From IMG/VR virus record IMGVR_UViG_3300046642_000567, positions 1 through 24,415 of that record: 24,415 nt of DNA, one strand, 5' to 3'. Positions 1-6,204 of the stretch are shown one piece after another. Source of the DNA: a virus. A program made the position numbers and the translations under genes. The notes under the pieces are model-generated. The model was not told the origin of the DNA, did not search any database, and saw only the letters and a list, made by a program, of their open reading frames with translations. The first letter of the stretch is position 1; each line of letters opens with the position of its first letter.

Positions 1-602
1 CTCATATCGTAAACGCGGGTTGGATCGATCGGAGCGGGTACGGCATCAAGCACGACGGGCGGCGTCCGGTTACGAACGTGCTCCATGAACTGCTCGCCGC
101 GCGCGATCATCTCGGCGATGTATCCATCATCCCGCGGGATGAACTCGACCACGGGCGCATTGGCCCCCGCGATGACGGAGAGCGCGCACTGATCGGCGCC
201 GGTCACTTCCATCTGCCAGCCCATCTGCGGCCAGTATCGCTCGATGATGACTTCGAGCGGTTCACGGCCGCCAACGTGCTTCGCTTCGATCGGGCAATTG
301 AGGTCATCGATCCAGCCGTCGAGCGTGACCGCGGCCCAAGGATACCGGAGATGAACGACGACTTCACCGCGACGAGTGATGACGCTGTTACTTTTCCGTT
401 CATACCAATCCAGGTTAAGGGCTTCGGTGCAAGCGCCGAGTTGCACCGGCCAAACGCTCGACAAATCCTCGTACTCGAATTCCTGGCCCGTCATTTCCAG
501 CCAGAGATTATAGATCGCTTTCGTGTCGCCCCGCATCAAGCAGGCAATCCGCGAGCTCGTCAGCTTTCCGGTGCGAGCCTTGATTTGTTCTGCGTTAAGC
601 AT
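1..602 (-). CDS. YqaJ-type viral recombinase / phage exonuclease, C-terminus beyond window
   Basis: The frame is open from an ATG at 602 to the left edge, giving 200 visible residues and no stop. The layout fits the YqaJ/lambda-exonuclease nuclease family: an N-terminal 'TGKLTSSRIACLM' (residues 11-23), then 'LGACTEALNLDWYE' with E60, 'AVTLDGWI' with D95, 'PIEAKH' with E106 and K108, and 'YWPQMGWQMEVTGAD' with Q126 and Q130. D95, E106 and K108 form the expected D...ExK metal-binding core. Such enzymes resect double-stranded DNA 5'-3' for single-strand-annealing recombination, usually with a Beta/RecT/ERF partner. None is visible, so a partner could lie further left. The start overlaps the upstream gene's stop by 8 bases, indicating translational coupling. 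Family call is confident; biochemical role is by family. Confidence 0.88.
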   Translation of the reverse strand, partial: MLNAEQIKARTGKLTSSRIACLMRGDTKAIYNLWLEMTGQEFEYEDLSSVWPVQLGACTEALNLDWYERKSNSVITRRGEVVVHLRYPWAAVTLDGWIDDLNCPIEAKHVGGREPLEVIIERYWPQMGWQMEVTGADQCALSVIAGANAPVVEFIPRDDGYIAEMIARGEQFMEHVRNRTPPVVLDAVPAPIDPTRVYDM

Positions 603-912
603 CTATTCCGGCCTTTGTCTCTGCTTGTCGCACGATCCGGTAATGTCCGCGCAAGTCACGTCCATCACCGCTGATTCGAATGCGGACGCCGCTTTCCATC
701 AACATGCAGTTGATCTGGGTGACGTTAACCCGCACCGCATTCGTAGTGGCCTTGCCGTTGTAACATTTGGCGATGATGCCCAGCGTGGTGATGCCTGGAT
801 TGCGTTCGATGGCATCGAATATCTGTGCCTTTCTTGGCGGCAGATAAACGCCGCCACGCTTTTGCGACGGCAATGGCTGTTTGCAGCACGGACAAAGCGG
901 GTATCTGCTCAT
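595..912 (-). CDS. small zinc-ribbon plus helix-turn-helix phage protein
   Basis: A 105-residue protein. I chose the ATG at 912 rather than one 48 bases upstream because it makes a 4-base ATGA overlap with the preceding gene's stop. The N-terminus carries a CPCCKQPL knuckle that could bind zinc, though only one obvious Cys pair is seen. Residues about 25-80 ('RKAQIFDAIERNPGITT', then 'TTNAVRVNVTQINCML') look like a winged-helix/HTH DNA-binding unit of the sort phages encode as small regulators. Its place between an unknown protein and the YqaJ nuclease, overlapping both, puts it in the early replication/recombination operon. DNA binding is inferred from the helical pattern; the target is unknown. 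Confidence 0.72.
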   Translation of the reverse strand: MSRYPLCPCCKQPLPSQKRGGVYLPPRKAQIFDAIERNPGITTLGIIAKCYNGKATTNAVRVNVTQINCMLMESGVRIRISGDGRDLRGHYRIVRQAETKAGIDA

Positions 913-1508
913 GCCGCCTCCGAATGCCGCCGGTCGAGCAGTTCGCGCAGATAGCTGCACTCCTCTTCCGTCAGTTTGGGCAATTGCTTCAGGATGATCT
1001 GCAACGGTGTTTTTGGCTTGATGAAGCCTGCGGCGATGCCAGCAGCACGAGCAGACACGAATTCGCCACGGGCAAGCGCTTCAGCGATTTCCGGCGCGTC
1101 ACGCTTGAGACGGCGGACGATGCGCTCAGCGGAATCGCTGCTCAGCTTCGATAAACCGTGGCTATCCGCCACTGTTTTTCCTCGACCCGGTCCAGCCGTC
1201 CCTTCTGGTGCGGCTGGTGGTAGATCGGGATCGGCGGCCAAATCCTGCGCCAACCTCGCCTCTAGCTTCTTCAGCGTGATGCCAACTTCGGCGCGCACAT
1301 AGGCGGCGAGATCCTTGAAGCCGCAGACTTCCCAATGCTTATACTGCTTGATGAGATTCAGTTCGTCGGCAACATGCTTGGCGTCGAACGCCTTGCTTTC
1401 CAGAAATCGCTTCAGCGACCGCATGGTCTGGATCGCATACTCGCGCGAACGCGGATCGCGCAACTCTCGCGGCCCGGTGATTGCTGGTTTAGTCGGGGAT
1501 TTTATCAC
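909..1508 (-). CDS. conserved-looking phage protein of unknown function
   Basis: A 199-residue protein with a GTG start at 1508, overlapping the end of the helicase gene by 20 bases. I do not recognise a named family. Residues 20-95 are charged and helical ('LIKQYKHWEVCGFKDLAAYV', then 'VGITLKKLEARLAQDLA'). A Pro/Gly-rich linker follows at about residues 95-112 ('PPAAPEGTAGPGRGKT'). The second half contains 'RRLKRDAPEIAEALARGEF' followed by 'SARAAGIAAGF', a pattern resembling ParB/KorB-like or HTH-containing hypothetical proteins of phages and plasmids, where a 'rapid-fire' alanine helix follows an arginine-rich one. A DNA-binding role is possible but unproven. Coupling to the helicase upstream and the HTH protein downstream suggests DNA metabolism. 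Confidence 0.72.
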   Translation of the reverse strand: MIKSPTKPAITGPRELRDPRSREYAIQTMRSLKRFLESKAFDAKHVADELNLIKQYKHWEVCGFKDLAAYVRAEVGITLKKLEARLAQDLAADPDLPPAAPEGTAGPGRGKTVADSHGLSKLSSDSAERIVRRLKRDAPEIAEALARGEFVSARAAGIAAGFIKPKTPLQIILKQLPKLTEEECSYLRELLDRRHSEAA

Positions 1509-3393
1509 TGATCTGCTCGATGATTGTTTTCATGCGCCGTAAGGTTTCGATGTTTTTGATCTCCCTAAGCTCAACATTCCTCGGCACACCAACCATTCGA
1601 TAAGCAAACGTGAAAATCTTACTGCGAATTGGCCCATATAACTTTTTGTCGTAATAACCAGCCTGTCTGAACATTGCCTGGTTGGTTTTATCGTCGGCAA
1701 GATCGTTGATCTGTCCGTAGAGAGCATTCAGTTGCTGATCGAGGCCCCACGTCGGGGGCTGTGGCATTCCCCCTACCGCCGCATGCCCTGACTGTTTTAG
1801 GACCACAGCAACCTCGGCCTTGGTGTAAACCTCCGCGATCTTCGGCAAGCGCTGAAAAATCCGGGTTATTTCTTCGTAAAATTCCAACTCGCCGACATTG
1901 CCGCGTGAATCGTCGAAACCTGAAATCGCGCCAGGACCAAACGGCAAATCAGGGTCCGGCGGCGGCTTCTCTTCCTTTTCCTTGAGATAAGAATCGACAA
2001 AATCATCAGCTTCCCAACCCGCCATCTCCGACAGTTTGGCCTCGCCGCCTTCCTCGACAATCAACTTTTGCCAGACTGCTGTGCAGAAACAATCTTCCGG
2101 CATCACCAGATGCGCGATAGACAGTCCGCCCTGTGGCGTCGCTGGACGCATCCAAGTCTGGATCATCGTCGCCACTGAGCGAACAGGCGTGAAATAACCA
2201 AGTACCTTGATCCGCCAGTCATCCAACCCAACAGTGCCGGCCTGCTTGACGATAACGCCATCGTCGTCACTCTCTAAAAAATCCTCCATCGCCTTCGCTA
2301 GTGATTCGTCTTCAGGGTCTTGGCTTTTGAGCGTGATAATCCGGAGCCTGCACGCTCGACCCATGATCATCGGCGAAATGTCTGTCGCCAATCTCTTGAT
2401 GGTCTCGGCGTGGGCATTGTCGCGACGGTCGTTAGGCTGGTCACTGCCAGTCACAATCATCATCTTGCAGCGCGGGTCGATAGTCTGCATCAACTGCAAG
2501 CTGGTCAACACAAGCCGGATCGCCGGATCAAGAAAGCGTTCATCGCGAACAACCTTGCCGAGATGTTTTCGGGTGTCCGCGACCTTTAAATCCTTCAACG
2601 CCTTGCCATCGATATCGATGCTCACGACCTGGCGGTCGAGCTTGCACAATACGATTGGTTTTTCTTCCCACGCTTCGGCAAACGTGGTGACGTCATCGGC
2701 TTCTAGTTTACTCAAGGTCCGGACGCCGTCCCAGACATCGACATTGTTGTGGATGCCATCCCCAGCGTCATATGAGAAATAGCGCCGCTCGTCGTCTTCT
2801 CTGATCTGAGTATAACGAAATCCCGGTATTGCGTCGGCGTCCTCGCGGTACGGCGTCGCCGTCAACAGCACCAGCAACGCGCCAGCCTTCTGCATGCGCC
2901 GAAAGAAATCTCCCCAGCGCTTTTTATCGGCCAGAAACTGGCATTCGTCGATAAAGACAGCGAGCGGCTTACCAGTGCGATAGCGCTCCGCTTCAATCAG
3001 TTCGATGCAATCTTCGATATTTGTGCGCAGACAAAGCTGGATGTTAGCGGCCAGCAGGAATTCGCCATTGGAAAACGGCTGGTACTCACTGAACGAAGAG
3101 AGCTGGCGAATGCCGCCCATGACCTCACGAAACGGCATCTCATACCGAGTGATGGTCTGCCCGAGTTTCTTTTCCTTGAAAAATTGCCGCGTTGCCTGCG
3201 ACGCCGGGCTGAAAACAATTCCGCCGCTGACGATGCCGTCCTCGACAGCCTGCCAACATGACGTAATGATCAGGTCACGCTTGCCATAGCGTGTCGGCTT
3301 GACAATGCTGGTCGTAGGCTCGCCATTACGCAAGCGCTGCAAAATCAAATCAAAAGCCCGACGATTGCCAGGGCGCATCTCGTTTAAGTTCAT
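1489..3393 (-). CDS. superfamily II DEAD/DEAH-type helicase with divergent Walker A
   Basis: A 634-residue protein. I chose the ATG at 3393 over one 24 bases upstream because it forms an ATGA overlap with the HNH gene. The motifs are those of an SF2 helicase/translocase. Motif I is 'KPTRYGKRD' (about 32-40), where most members have PTGxGKT, so the usual Thr/Ser after Lys is Arg. Motif II is 'VFIDECQF' (DECQ at about 149-152) and motif III is 'LLTATPYR' (about 178-183). A motif V-like 'KQAGTVGLDDW' comes near 383-393, and a motif VI-like 'MIQTWMRP' near 410-417. C-terminal to this is a roughly 200-residue region without a recognisable domain. Phage relatives act in replication initiation, restart or recombination. 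The altered Walker A could change nucleotide handling. Confidence 0.83.
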   Translation of the reverse strand: MNLNEMRPGNRRAFDLILQRLRNGEPTTSIVKPTRYGKRDLIITSCWQAVEDGIVSGGIVFSPASQATRQFFKEKKLGQTITRYEMPFREVMGGIRQLSSFSEYQPFSNGEFLLAANIQLCLRTNIEDCIELIEAERYRTGKPLAVFIDECQFLADKKRWGDFFRRMQKAGALLVLLTATPYREDADAIPGFRYTQIREDDERRYFSYDAGDGIHNNVDVWDGVRTLSKLEADDVTTFAEAWEEKPIVLCKLDRQVVSIDIDGKALKDLKVADTRKHLGKVVRDERFLDPAIRLVLTSLQLMQTIDPRCKMMIVTGSDQPNDRRDNAHAETIKRLATDISPMIMGRACRLRIITLKSQDPEDESLAKAMEDFLESDDDGVIVKQAGTVGLDDWRIKVLGYFTPVRSVATMIQTWMRPATPQGGLSIAHLVMPEDCFCTAVWQKLIVEEGGEAKLSEMAGWEADDFVDSYLKEKEEKPPPDPDLPFGPGAISGFDDSRGNVGELEFYEEITRIFQRLPKIAEVYTKAEVAVVLKQSGHAAVGGMPQPPTWGLDQQLNALYGQINDLADDKTNQAMFRQAGYYDKKLYGPIRSKIFTFAYRMVGVPRNVELREIKNIETLRRMKTIIEQISDKIPD

Positions 3394-3596
3394 TTTCCAC
3401 CTTTGCTGCGATTGCACCAGCGGTGAGTTGGCTGGAGTTCATGAAAATTTGTTCGCCCGGTTTTTCGAAACGCTTCTCTGTGATCGATCTCCATGTCGCG
3501 CGGATCAAGCGGTTGCTTGCAAATTGCGCAAATGCCTTTTGTCGCTCGCCACAATGCCATTCGTCGCCGCTTTGAACGCAAAGTCCTCTTGGACAT
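3390..3596 (-). CDS. HNH endonuclease, small phage type
   Basis: A 68-residue protein. The ATG at 3596 is chosen because it follows a good Shine-Dalgarno-like GGGAAGGG and sits 20 bases after the upstream stop; a longer in-frame start would overlap that gene. After a basic N-terminus ('RTLRSKRRRMALW') comes a compact HNH fold. CxxC is at residues 23-26 ('CAIC'), 'MEIDHREAF' holds the catalytic D38-H39, 'TNFHELQPTH' carries N50, and 'HRWCN' completes an HxxC zinc pair (H58, C61). HNH proteins nick or cut DNA and in phages often help packaging, recombination or homing. Here the gene is early and ATGA-coupled to the helicase, so replication/recombination is more likely than packaging. Confidence 0.88.
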   Translation of the reverse strand: MSKRTLRSKRRRMALWRATKGICAICKQPLDPRDMEIDHREAFRKTGRTNFHELQPTHRWCNRSKGGK

Positions 3597-3616
3597 TGCC
3601 CTTCCCAACCAAGGTT

Positions 3617-3871
3617 TCAGGCGCGTTCGCGTTTGCGTTTGACGGCCGGCGGCTCCCGCATCGACCACAAATGGTCAGGTGCGGACCTGCCGATCCGCAG
3701 CAATTCGGACTTGATGACGAGGAAGGTATTGGCTGGGAAACGGCCAAAGGCCCGCCAGTTATGGACAGCCTTGGGCGTCGTCGAGGTCAGCCGCGCTACA
3801 GCGGCGGTGCCGCCCAGGGCAGCAATAATTTCTGCTGTATTGTCGATGCTGGTCATGGTAAACGCGACCAT
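3617..3871 (-). CDS. Cro/YdaS-like helix-turn-helix regulator
   Basis: An 84-residue protein taken from the ATG at 3871, which has an AAGAAG purine run 8 bases upstream. A start at 3856 (79 residues) is possible; the farther one at 3964 would run across the divergent control region. Residues 12-60 read 'TAEIIAALGGTAAVARLTS' and then 'TPKAVHNWRAFGRFP'. This is the typical YdaS/Cro pattern, where the 'GGTAAVARLTSTTPKAVHNW' portion gives the two HTH helices. The tail is basic (KRKRERA). It is the first gene of the leftward early operon, divergent from another HTH gene, the classical arrangement of a cro/repressor switch. Repression of the opposing promoter is inferred. Confidence 0.8.
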   Translation of the reverse strand: MVAFTMTSIDNTAEIIAALGGTAAVARLTSTTPKAVHNWRAFGRFPANTFLVIKSELLRIGRSAPDHLWSMREPPAVKRKRERA

Positions 3872-3950
3872 AGTCCAAGCTTCTTCGACTTTACAAGTAC
3901 CAAATAACTTTTCTAGGAGATTTTTTTGGAGTCGCGTAAATTTTTCGTTT
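3872..3950. promoter_or_regulatory. divergent promoter/operator region of the putative genetic switch
   Basis: This 79-base A+T-rich interval separates two divergently transcribed HTH regulators, so it should hold both promoters and their operators. It contains a T7 run, the string TTTCTAGGA at 3910-3918 and a weak dyad AAGT-N8-ACTT near 3894-3909. The same TTTCTAGGA occurs at 4560-4568 in the other A+T-rich intergenic region. I cannot pick clear -35/-10 boxes. The plus-strand ATG at 3951 lacks a well-spaced Shine-Dalgarno (GGAG is about 20 bases away), so that message may be leaderless or weakly translated. Confidence 0.55.
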
Positions 3951-4310
3951 ATGAAGAAGCCCAATCAAGAAAGGGAGAATGCTGCGATTACCCGCAGGCT
4001 TCACATTTTGCGTCATCATGTGTCTGGCAGTGACCACGGGTCAAAGGCACGGTTCGCCGCCAGAATCGGCATCGAATACAAGCGCTGGAACAATTTCGAG
4101 CGTGGCTACCCTCTTCCAAGAGACATGGCGATCCACCTGGTCAGGACCATTCATGGCCTGACACTGGACTGGATTTACCTCGGCCGCGAGGATGGCCTGT
4201 CGATCGCGCTTCAGCGGGAACTGGCAGAAGCCGGAAAATCCGTCACATTAGTGGAGACCGGCTCTGGTTCCGGCTCTTCCAAAAAGCCCGTCACCAAATC
4301 CCGCGCATAA
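3951..4310 (+). CDS. helix-turn-helix regulator, possible lysogeny repressor
   Basis: A 119-residue protein from the ATG at 3951. The open frame extends well upstream of this ATG, but that part is antisense to the divergent regulator. Residues 15-75 form a Cro/CI-type HTH: 'GSKARFAARIGIEYKRWNNF' (30-49), then 'ERGYPLPRDMAIHLV' and 'GLTLDWIYLGREDGLS'. The 'RWNNFERGYPLP' core is characteristic of XRE-family regulators. There is no S24 peptidase-like domain, so induction would not proceed by LexA-like self-cleavage. The C-terminal 35 residues are low complexity (Gly/Ser-rich) and antisense to another candidate gene. Divergence from the Cro-like gene suggests a repressor role; this is inference. 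Confidence 0.8.
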   Translation: MKKPNQERENAAITRRLHILRHHVSGSDHGSKARFAARIGIEYKRWNNFERGYPLPRDMAIHLVRTIHGLTLDWIYLGREDGLSIALQRELAEAGKSVTLVETGSGSGSSKKPVTKSRA

Positions 4311-4402
4311 TCGAGTACGGCCAGCGCTTCAGCGGTATTGTCCGGCAATTGCGCCGTGATCTGAATGGCCTGCCTGCGCAGATGATTATGCTCTTTTGGC
4401 AT
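4211..4402 (-). CDS. small helical protein of unknown function, overlapping the regulator tail-to-tail
   Basis: A candidate 63-residue protein from the ATG at 4402, preceded by a strong AAGGTGA Shine-Dalgarno 5 bases away. That ribosome-binding site is the main reason to include it. The sequence is acidic-amphipathic: 'HNHLRRQAIQITAQLPDN', then 'AEALAVLDYARDLVTGFL', an acidic/proline stretch 'EEPEPEPV' and a short tail. It overlaps the 3' end of the plus-strand HTH regulator by 100 bases in antisense, an unusual arrangement. It may encode a phage protein, or the reading frame may be partly fortuitous. I do not recognise a function. Its start lies at the edge of the A+T-rich intergenic region and faces away from the secreted-protein gene. 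Confidence 0.5.
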   Translation of the reverse strand: MPKEHNHLRRQAIQITAQLPDNTAEALAVLDYARDLVTGFLEEPEPEPVSTNVTDFPASASSR

Positions 4403-4613
4403 TCTACTCACCTTTTTCGACTGGCCAGTTGAACCCCGGCAGTCTGCTCGTCCGTGCCGTATTTGCACAAATCCTTACACCACCCTTACATCATGGCTAG
4501 ACCAGAATGGCCGCGCCGGACAATCATAAATATTTCGAAATCATCCTTGCTAATCCAAATTTCTAGGAATATGGTGCGCCCCATCGAAACACCAGATGGG
4601 AACACCTCACAAA
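4403..4613. promoter_or_regulatory. A+T-rich divergent intergenic region with candidate promoter
   Basis: This stretch of about 210 bases has no convincing gene and lies between the leftward 63-residue ORF and the rightward accessory operon. A possible plus-strand sigma-70-like promoter is TTGCAC (4463-4468), 17 bases, then TTACAT (4486-4491); the -10 is a weak match. Further in is the perfect palindrome ATTTCGAAAT within an A+T-rich patch around 4526-4542, then TTTCTAGGA at 4560-4568, a copy of the string seen in the regulator switch. These look like operator-type sites for phage regulators, but the assignment is inference. Confidence 0.4.
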
Positions 4614-4910
4614 ATGAAAACGCTTTCAATGATTGTTATTGCCGCAAGCGTCCTGTTCAGCGGCGCGGCATATGCCGGCGATCCTTCCTATCCGGGAGCG
4701 ATTGAGCGTGGCACTCGCGGCTCACCTCAAATTGGCACGCCGGATTATCCTGGGATGATCGAACGAGGAAACTCCCGTTTTAGCGTCGGCGACGACTATT
4801 TCACAAGCGGCCGTGCTTCCGGCCACATGCCTGCCTCTCCCGATAGCGTAACCGAAACGCAGCACAGCGACGGCTCGGTCTCGATCTCGAAAACGTACAT
4901 CAAGAAGTGA
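4614..4910 (+). CDS. small exported protein with internal YPGxIERG repeat
   Basis: A 98-residue protein. The ATG at 4614 is preferred over one 18 bases upstream because it puts a clean signal peptide at the N-terminus: 'MKTLSMIVIAASVLFSGAAY' ending at an A-x-A type site (AYA before GDPS). The mature part has two similar units, 'DPSYPGAIERG' and 'TPDYPGMIERG', about 24 residues apart, then 'SRFSVGDDYFTSGR' and a polar tail 'SDGSVSISKTYIKK'. There are no cysteines or membrane segments in the mature part. It should be periplasmic or secreted. The family is not recognised. It is the first gene of the rightward accessory operon and so a candidate lysogenic-conversion (moron) product. Confidence 0.72.
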   Translation: MKTLSMIVIAASVLFSGAAYAGDPSYPGAIERGTRGSPQIGTPDYPGMIERGNSRFSVGDDYFTSGRASGHMPASPDSVTETQHSDGSVSISKTYIKK

Positions 4911-4924
4911 AAACGGAGGCGCCG

Positions 4925-5128
4925 ATGATCGACGACGAGCGCGTGGCCGAAGGCCTCGACCACATCCTGACCGCGCTCGACATCATCGCCGGCATGGCGC
5001 TGAAGCCGGAGGACTACGACGAGGTCGCGGCGGAGCAGGTCCGCCTCGGCCAGGTCATCAGTCGGGTGCAATTAATTTTGAGCTTCATCGACGCACGGAA
5101 TCCGAGAACAGTAAGGCGGATGCAATGA
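4925..5128 (+). CDS. small acidic helical phage protein
   Basis: A 67-residue protein from the ATG at 4925, which follows an ideal GGAGG at 4915-4919. An upstream in-frame GTG overlaps the preceding stop and is less likely. The sequence is one long helical protein ('VAEGLDHILTALDIIAGMAL', then 'DYDEVAAEQVRLGQVISRVQ') with an aliphatic heptad-like pattern, so it may dimerise. No catalytic motif or membrane segment is visible. Its stop overlaps the next ATG (ATGA). Function unknown. Confidence 0.7.
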   Translation: MIDDERVAEGLDHILTALDIIAGMALKPEDYDEVAAEQVRLGQVISRVQLILSFIDARNPRTVRRMQ

Positions 5129-5487
5129 GCAACCTCCAGCAGGTCCGCGATGCGGTCTGGGAAGCCCTGCACACTTGTGTCATGGACGAGGACGCGCGGC
5201 ATTTGCTACGTCAGGCGCTGCACCTGATGCGCCGGAAGCAAAGCCATGCAATGGGACGCCGAAAAGCAGCAATTCATCCAAAAGCTGTGGCCGACGCATT
5301 CAGCCGGCTCAATCGTCGAAAAGATCTGGTTCCAGTTCGGGGAAAAGTGCAACCGCAACATGGTGATCGGGATCGTTCACCGCATGCAGCGAAAGAAGAG
5401 GCTCGAGAAAAAAGGCGCTGGCGTGCTGCCAAAGGTGAACAATCGCGCAGCGCCGCGCCAGCGAAAGCCGCGCACAATGAAGCCTAA
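5125..5487 (+). CDS. small protein overlapping the gcrA-like gene; C-terminal half doubtful
   Basis: The open frame gives 120 residues. The ATG at 5125 sits in an ATGA overlap with the preceding gene, which supports a real start. Residues 1-40 look like normal helical protein ('NLQQVRDAVWEALHTCVMDE', 'ARHLLRQALHLMRRKQ'). From about residue 41 on, the frame overlaps the GcrA-like gene for 242 bases, and in this frame the third codon positions lose their G+C bias while the residues become a basic, low-complexity mix. The tail is therefore probably not under selection: the ancestral stop may have been lost, or the gene truncated and extended. No function recognised. Confidence 0.5.
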   Translation: MSNLQQVRDAVWEALHTCVMDEDARHLLRQALHLMRRKQSHAMGRRKAAIHPKAVADAFSRLNRRKDLVPVRGKVQPQHGDRDRSPHAAKEEAREKRRWRAAKGEQSRSAAPAKAAHNEA

Positions 5488-5710
5488 ACCAAAACCGCAA
5501 TGGAAACCGATGATCCAGAAGTATGACGGCCCGCGCGTGCGCGGCATCCGGTGCCCGTGCCAGGTCGTCGACCTTGAATCCTGGAATTGCCATTGGCCGT
5601 TCGGCGATCCACGCGAGCCGAGCTTCTATTTCTGCGGCGCCGTGGTTGCGGAAGGCCGGCAGTATTGCCCGACGCATCTCACATCGGCCTACGACAGGCG
5701 AGCCGGATGA
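5246..5710 (+). CDS. gcrA-like: GcrA-family cell cycle regulator, phage-encoded
   Basis: A 154-residue protein from an ATG at 5246 preceded by GGAAG. It has both halves of the GcrA family. The N-terminal DNA-binding domain is at residues 1-52 ('QWDAEKQQFIQKLW', 'SAGSIVEKIWFQFG', 'NRNMVIGIVHRMQRKKR', matching the W-x-E...LW...IA..L...RNAVIGKVHRL signature). A basic linker follows (about 53-90). The C-terminal segment contains 'NCHWPFGDPREPSFYFCG' and 'GRQYCPTHLTSAYDRR', matching the CxWPxGDP...FCG...YCxxH motif. Host GcrA works with sigma-70 at promoters carrying CcrM-methylated GANTC sites. A phage copy could redirect host cell-cycle transcription. It is slightly shorter than typical host GcrA, and the linker is unusually Lys/Arg/Pro-rich. 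Confidence 0.9.
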   Translation: MQWDAEKQQFIQKLWPTHSAGSIVEKIWFQFGEKCNRNMVIGIVHRMQRKKRLEKKGAGVLPKVNNRAAPRQRKPRTMKPKPKPQWKPMIQKYDGPRVRGIRCPCQVVDLESWNCHWPFGDPREPSFYFCGAVVAEGRQYCPTHLTSAYDRRAG

Positions 5711-6195
5711 TCGACAGCATCGCACCGGAAAGCCTGCGCGTGCCGACGCACTGGGCAGTGCTGTCTGAATGGCTTCCTGCGGGGAGGTTTAGAATTCCGC
5801 TGACGCCGGCCAAGATGGCGTTAGCCACAGCCGCGATGCTGGCGCTGCTGATGGCGGCTGCAATCCGCAGCCTGCCTGGCGACGAGCGCATCGTGGTCGA
5901 GCGGCCGACGATCGAGGCCCGCGCCGACGACATCAAGGTTATGCCTAAAGCCGATCGTGAGCCAATCCGAGTAATAAACCTATCCACCGAGTCAAAACCG
6001 GTGGATGACGCGCCGCGCACCACGCCCGCCCCGGACAATGCGCCCGCGTCGATGCCGCCCGTGCTCCTAGTGCAGGACGACAAGCCTACTGCATCTCGGC
6101 ATAGGCGGCATCACAAAACCCATAACAATGTCTGCACCAGGCACGGCTTGAGAAAAGTCGAGACGCATGGCGGCCGATCGTGGCGATGCCGATGA
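5707..6195 (+). CDS. single-pass membrane protein with basic Cys-containing tail
   Basis: A 162-residue protein. The ATG at 5707 overlaps the gcrA-like stop (ATGA), which selects it over an in-frame start 120 bases upstream. A hydrophobic segment at about 35-54 ('MALATAAMLALLMAAAIRSL') suggests one transmembrane helix. The roughly 100 residues after it are rich in Asp, Pro and Arg. The end reads 'CTRHGLRKVETHGGRSWRCR', with two Cys and His/Arg-rich context that might bind metal or nucleic acid. Such 'CxRHGxRKV...GGRSWRCR' tails occur in short proteins of rhizobial prophages as I recall them, without known function. Translational coupling suggests it is co-expressed with GcrA. Confidence 0.72.
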   Translation: MIDSIAPESLRVPTHWAVLSEWLPAGRFRIPLTPAKMALATAAMLALLMAAAIRSLPGDERIVVERPTIEARADDIKVMPKADREPIRVINLSTESKPVDDAPRTTPAPDNAPASMPPVLLVQDDKPTASRHRRHHKTHNNVCTRHGLRKVETHGGRSWRCR

Positions 6196-6204
6196 TGAAG
6201 AAAA

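Noticed and set aside
78-674. Long plus-strand open frame at the left end
   Set aside because: It is antisense to the YqaJ exonuclease gene, whose catalytic motifs are clear; the plus-strand product has no recognisable domain.
3633-3950. N-terminal extension of the plus-strand HTH regulator
   Set aside because: This part is antisense to the Cro-like gene and the control region. The HTH homology starts after the ATG at 3951.
4463-4491. TTGCAC-N17-TTACAT as a firm promoter
   Set aside because: The spacing is ideal but the -10 is a weak match. It is described only as a candidate in the intergenic entry.
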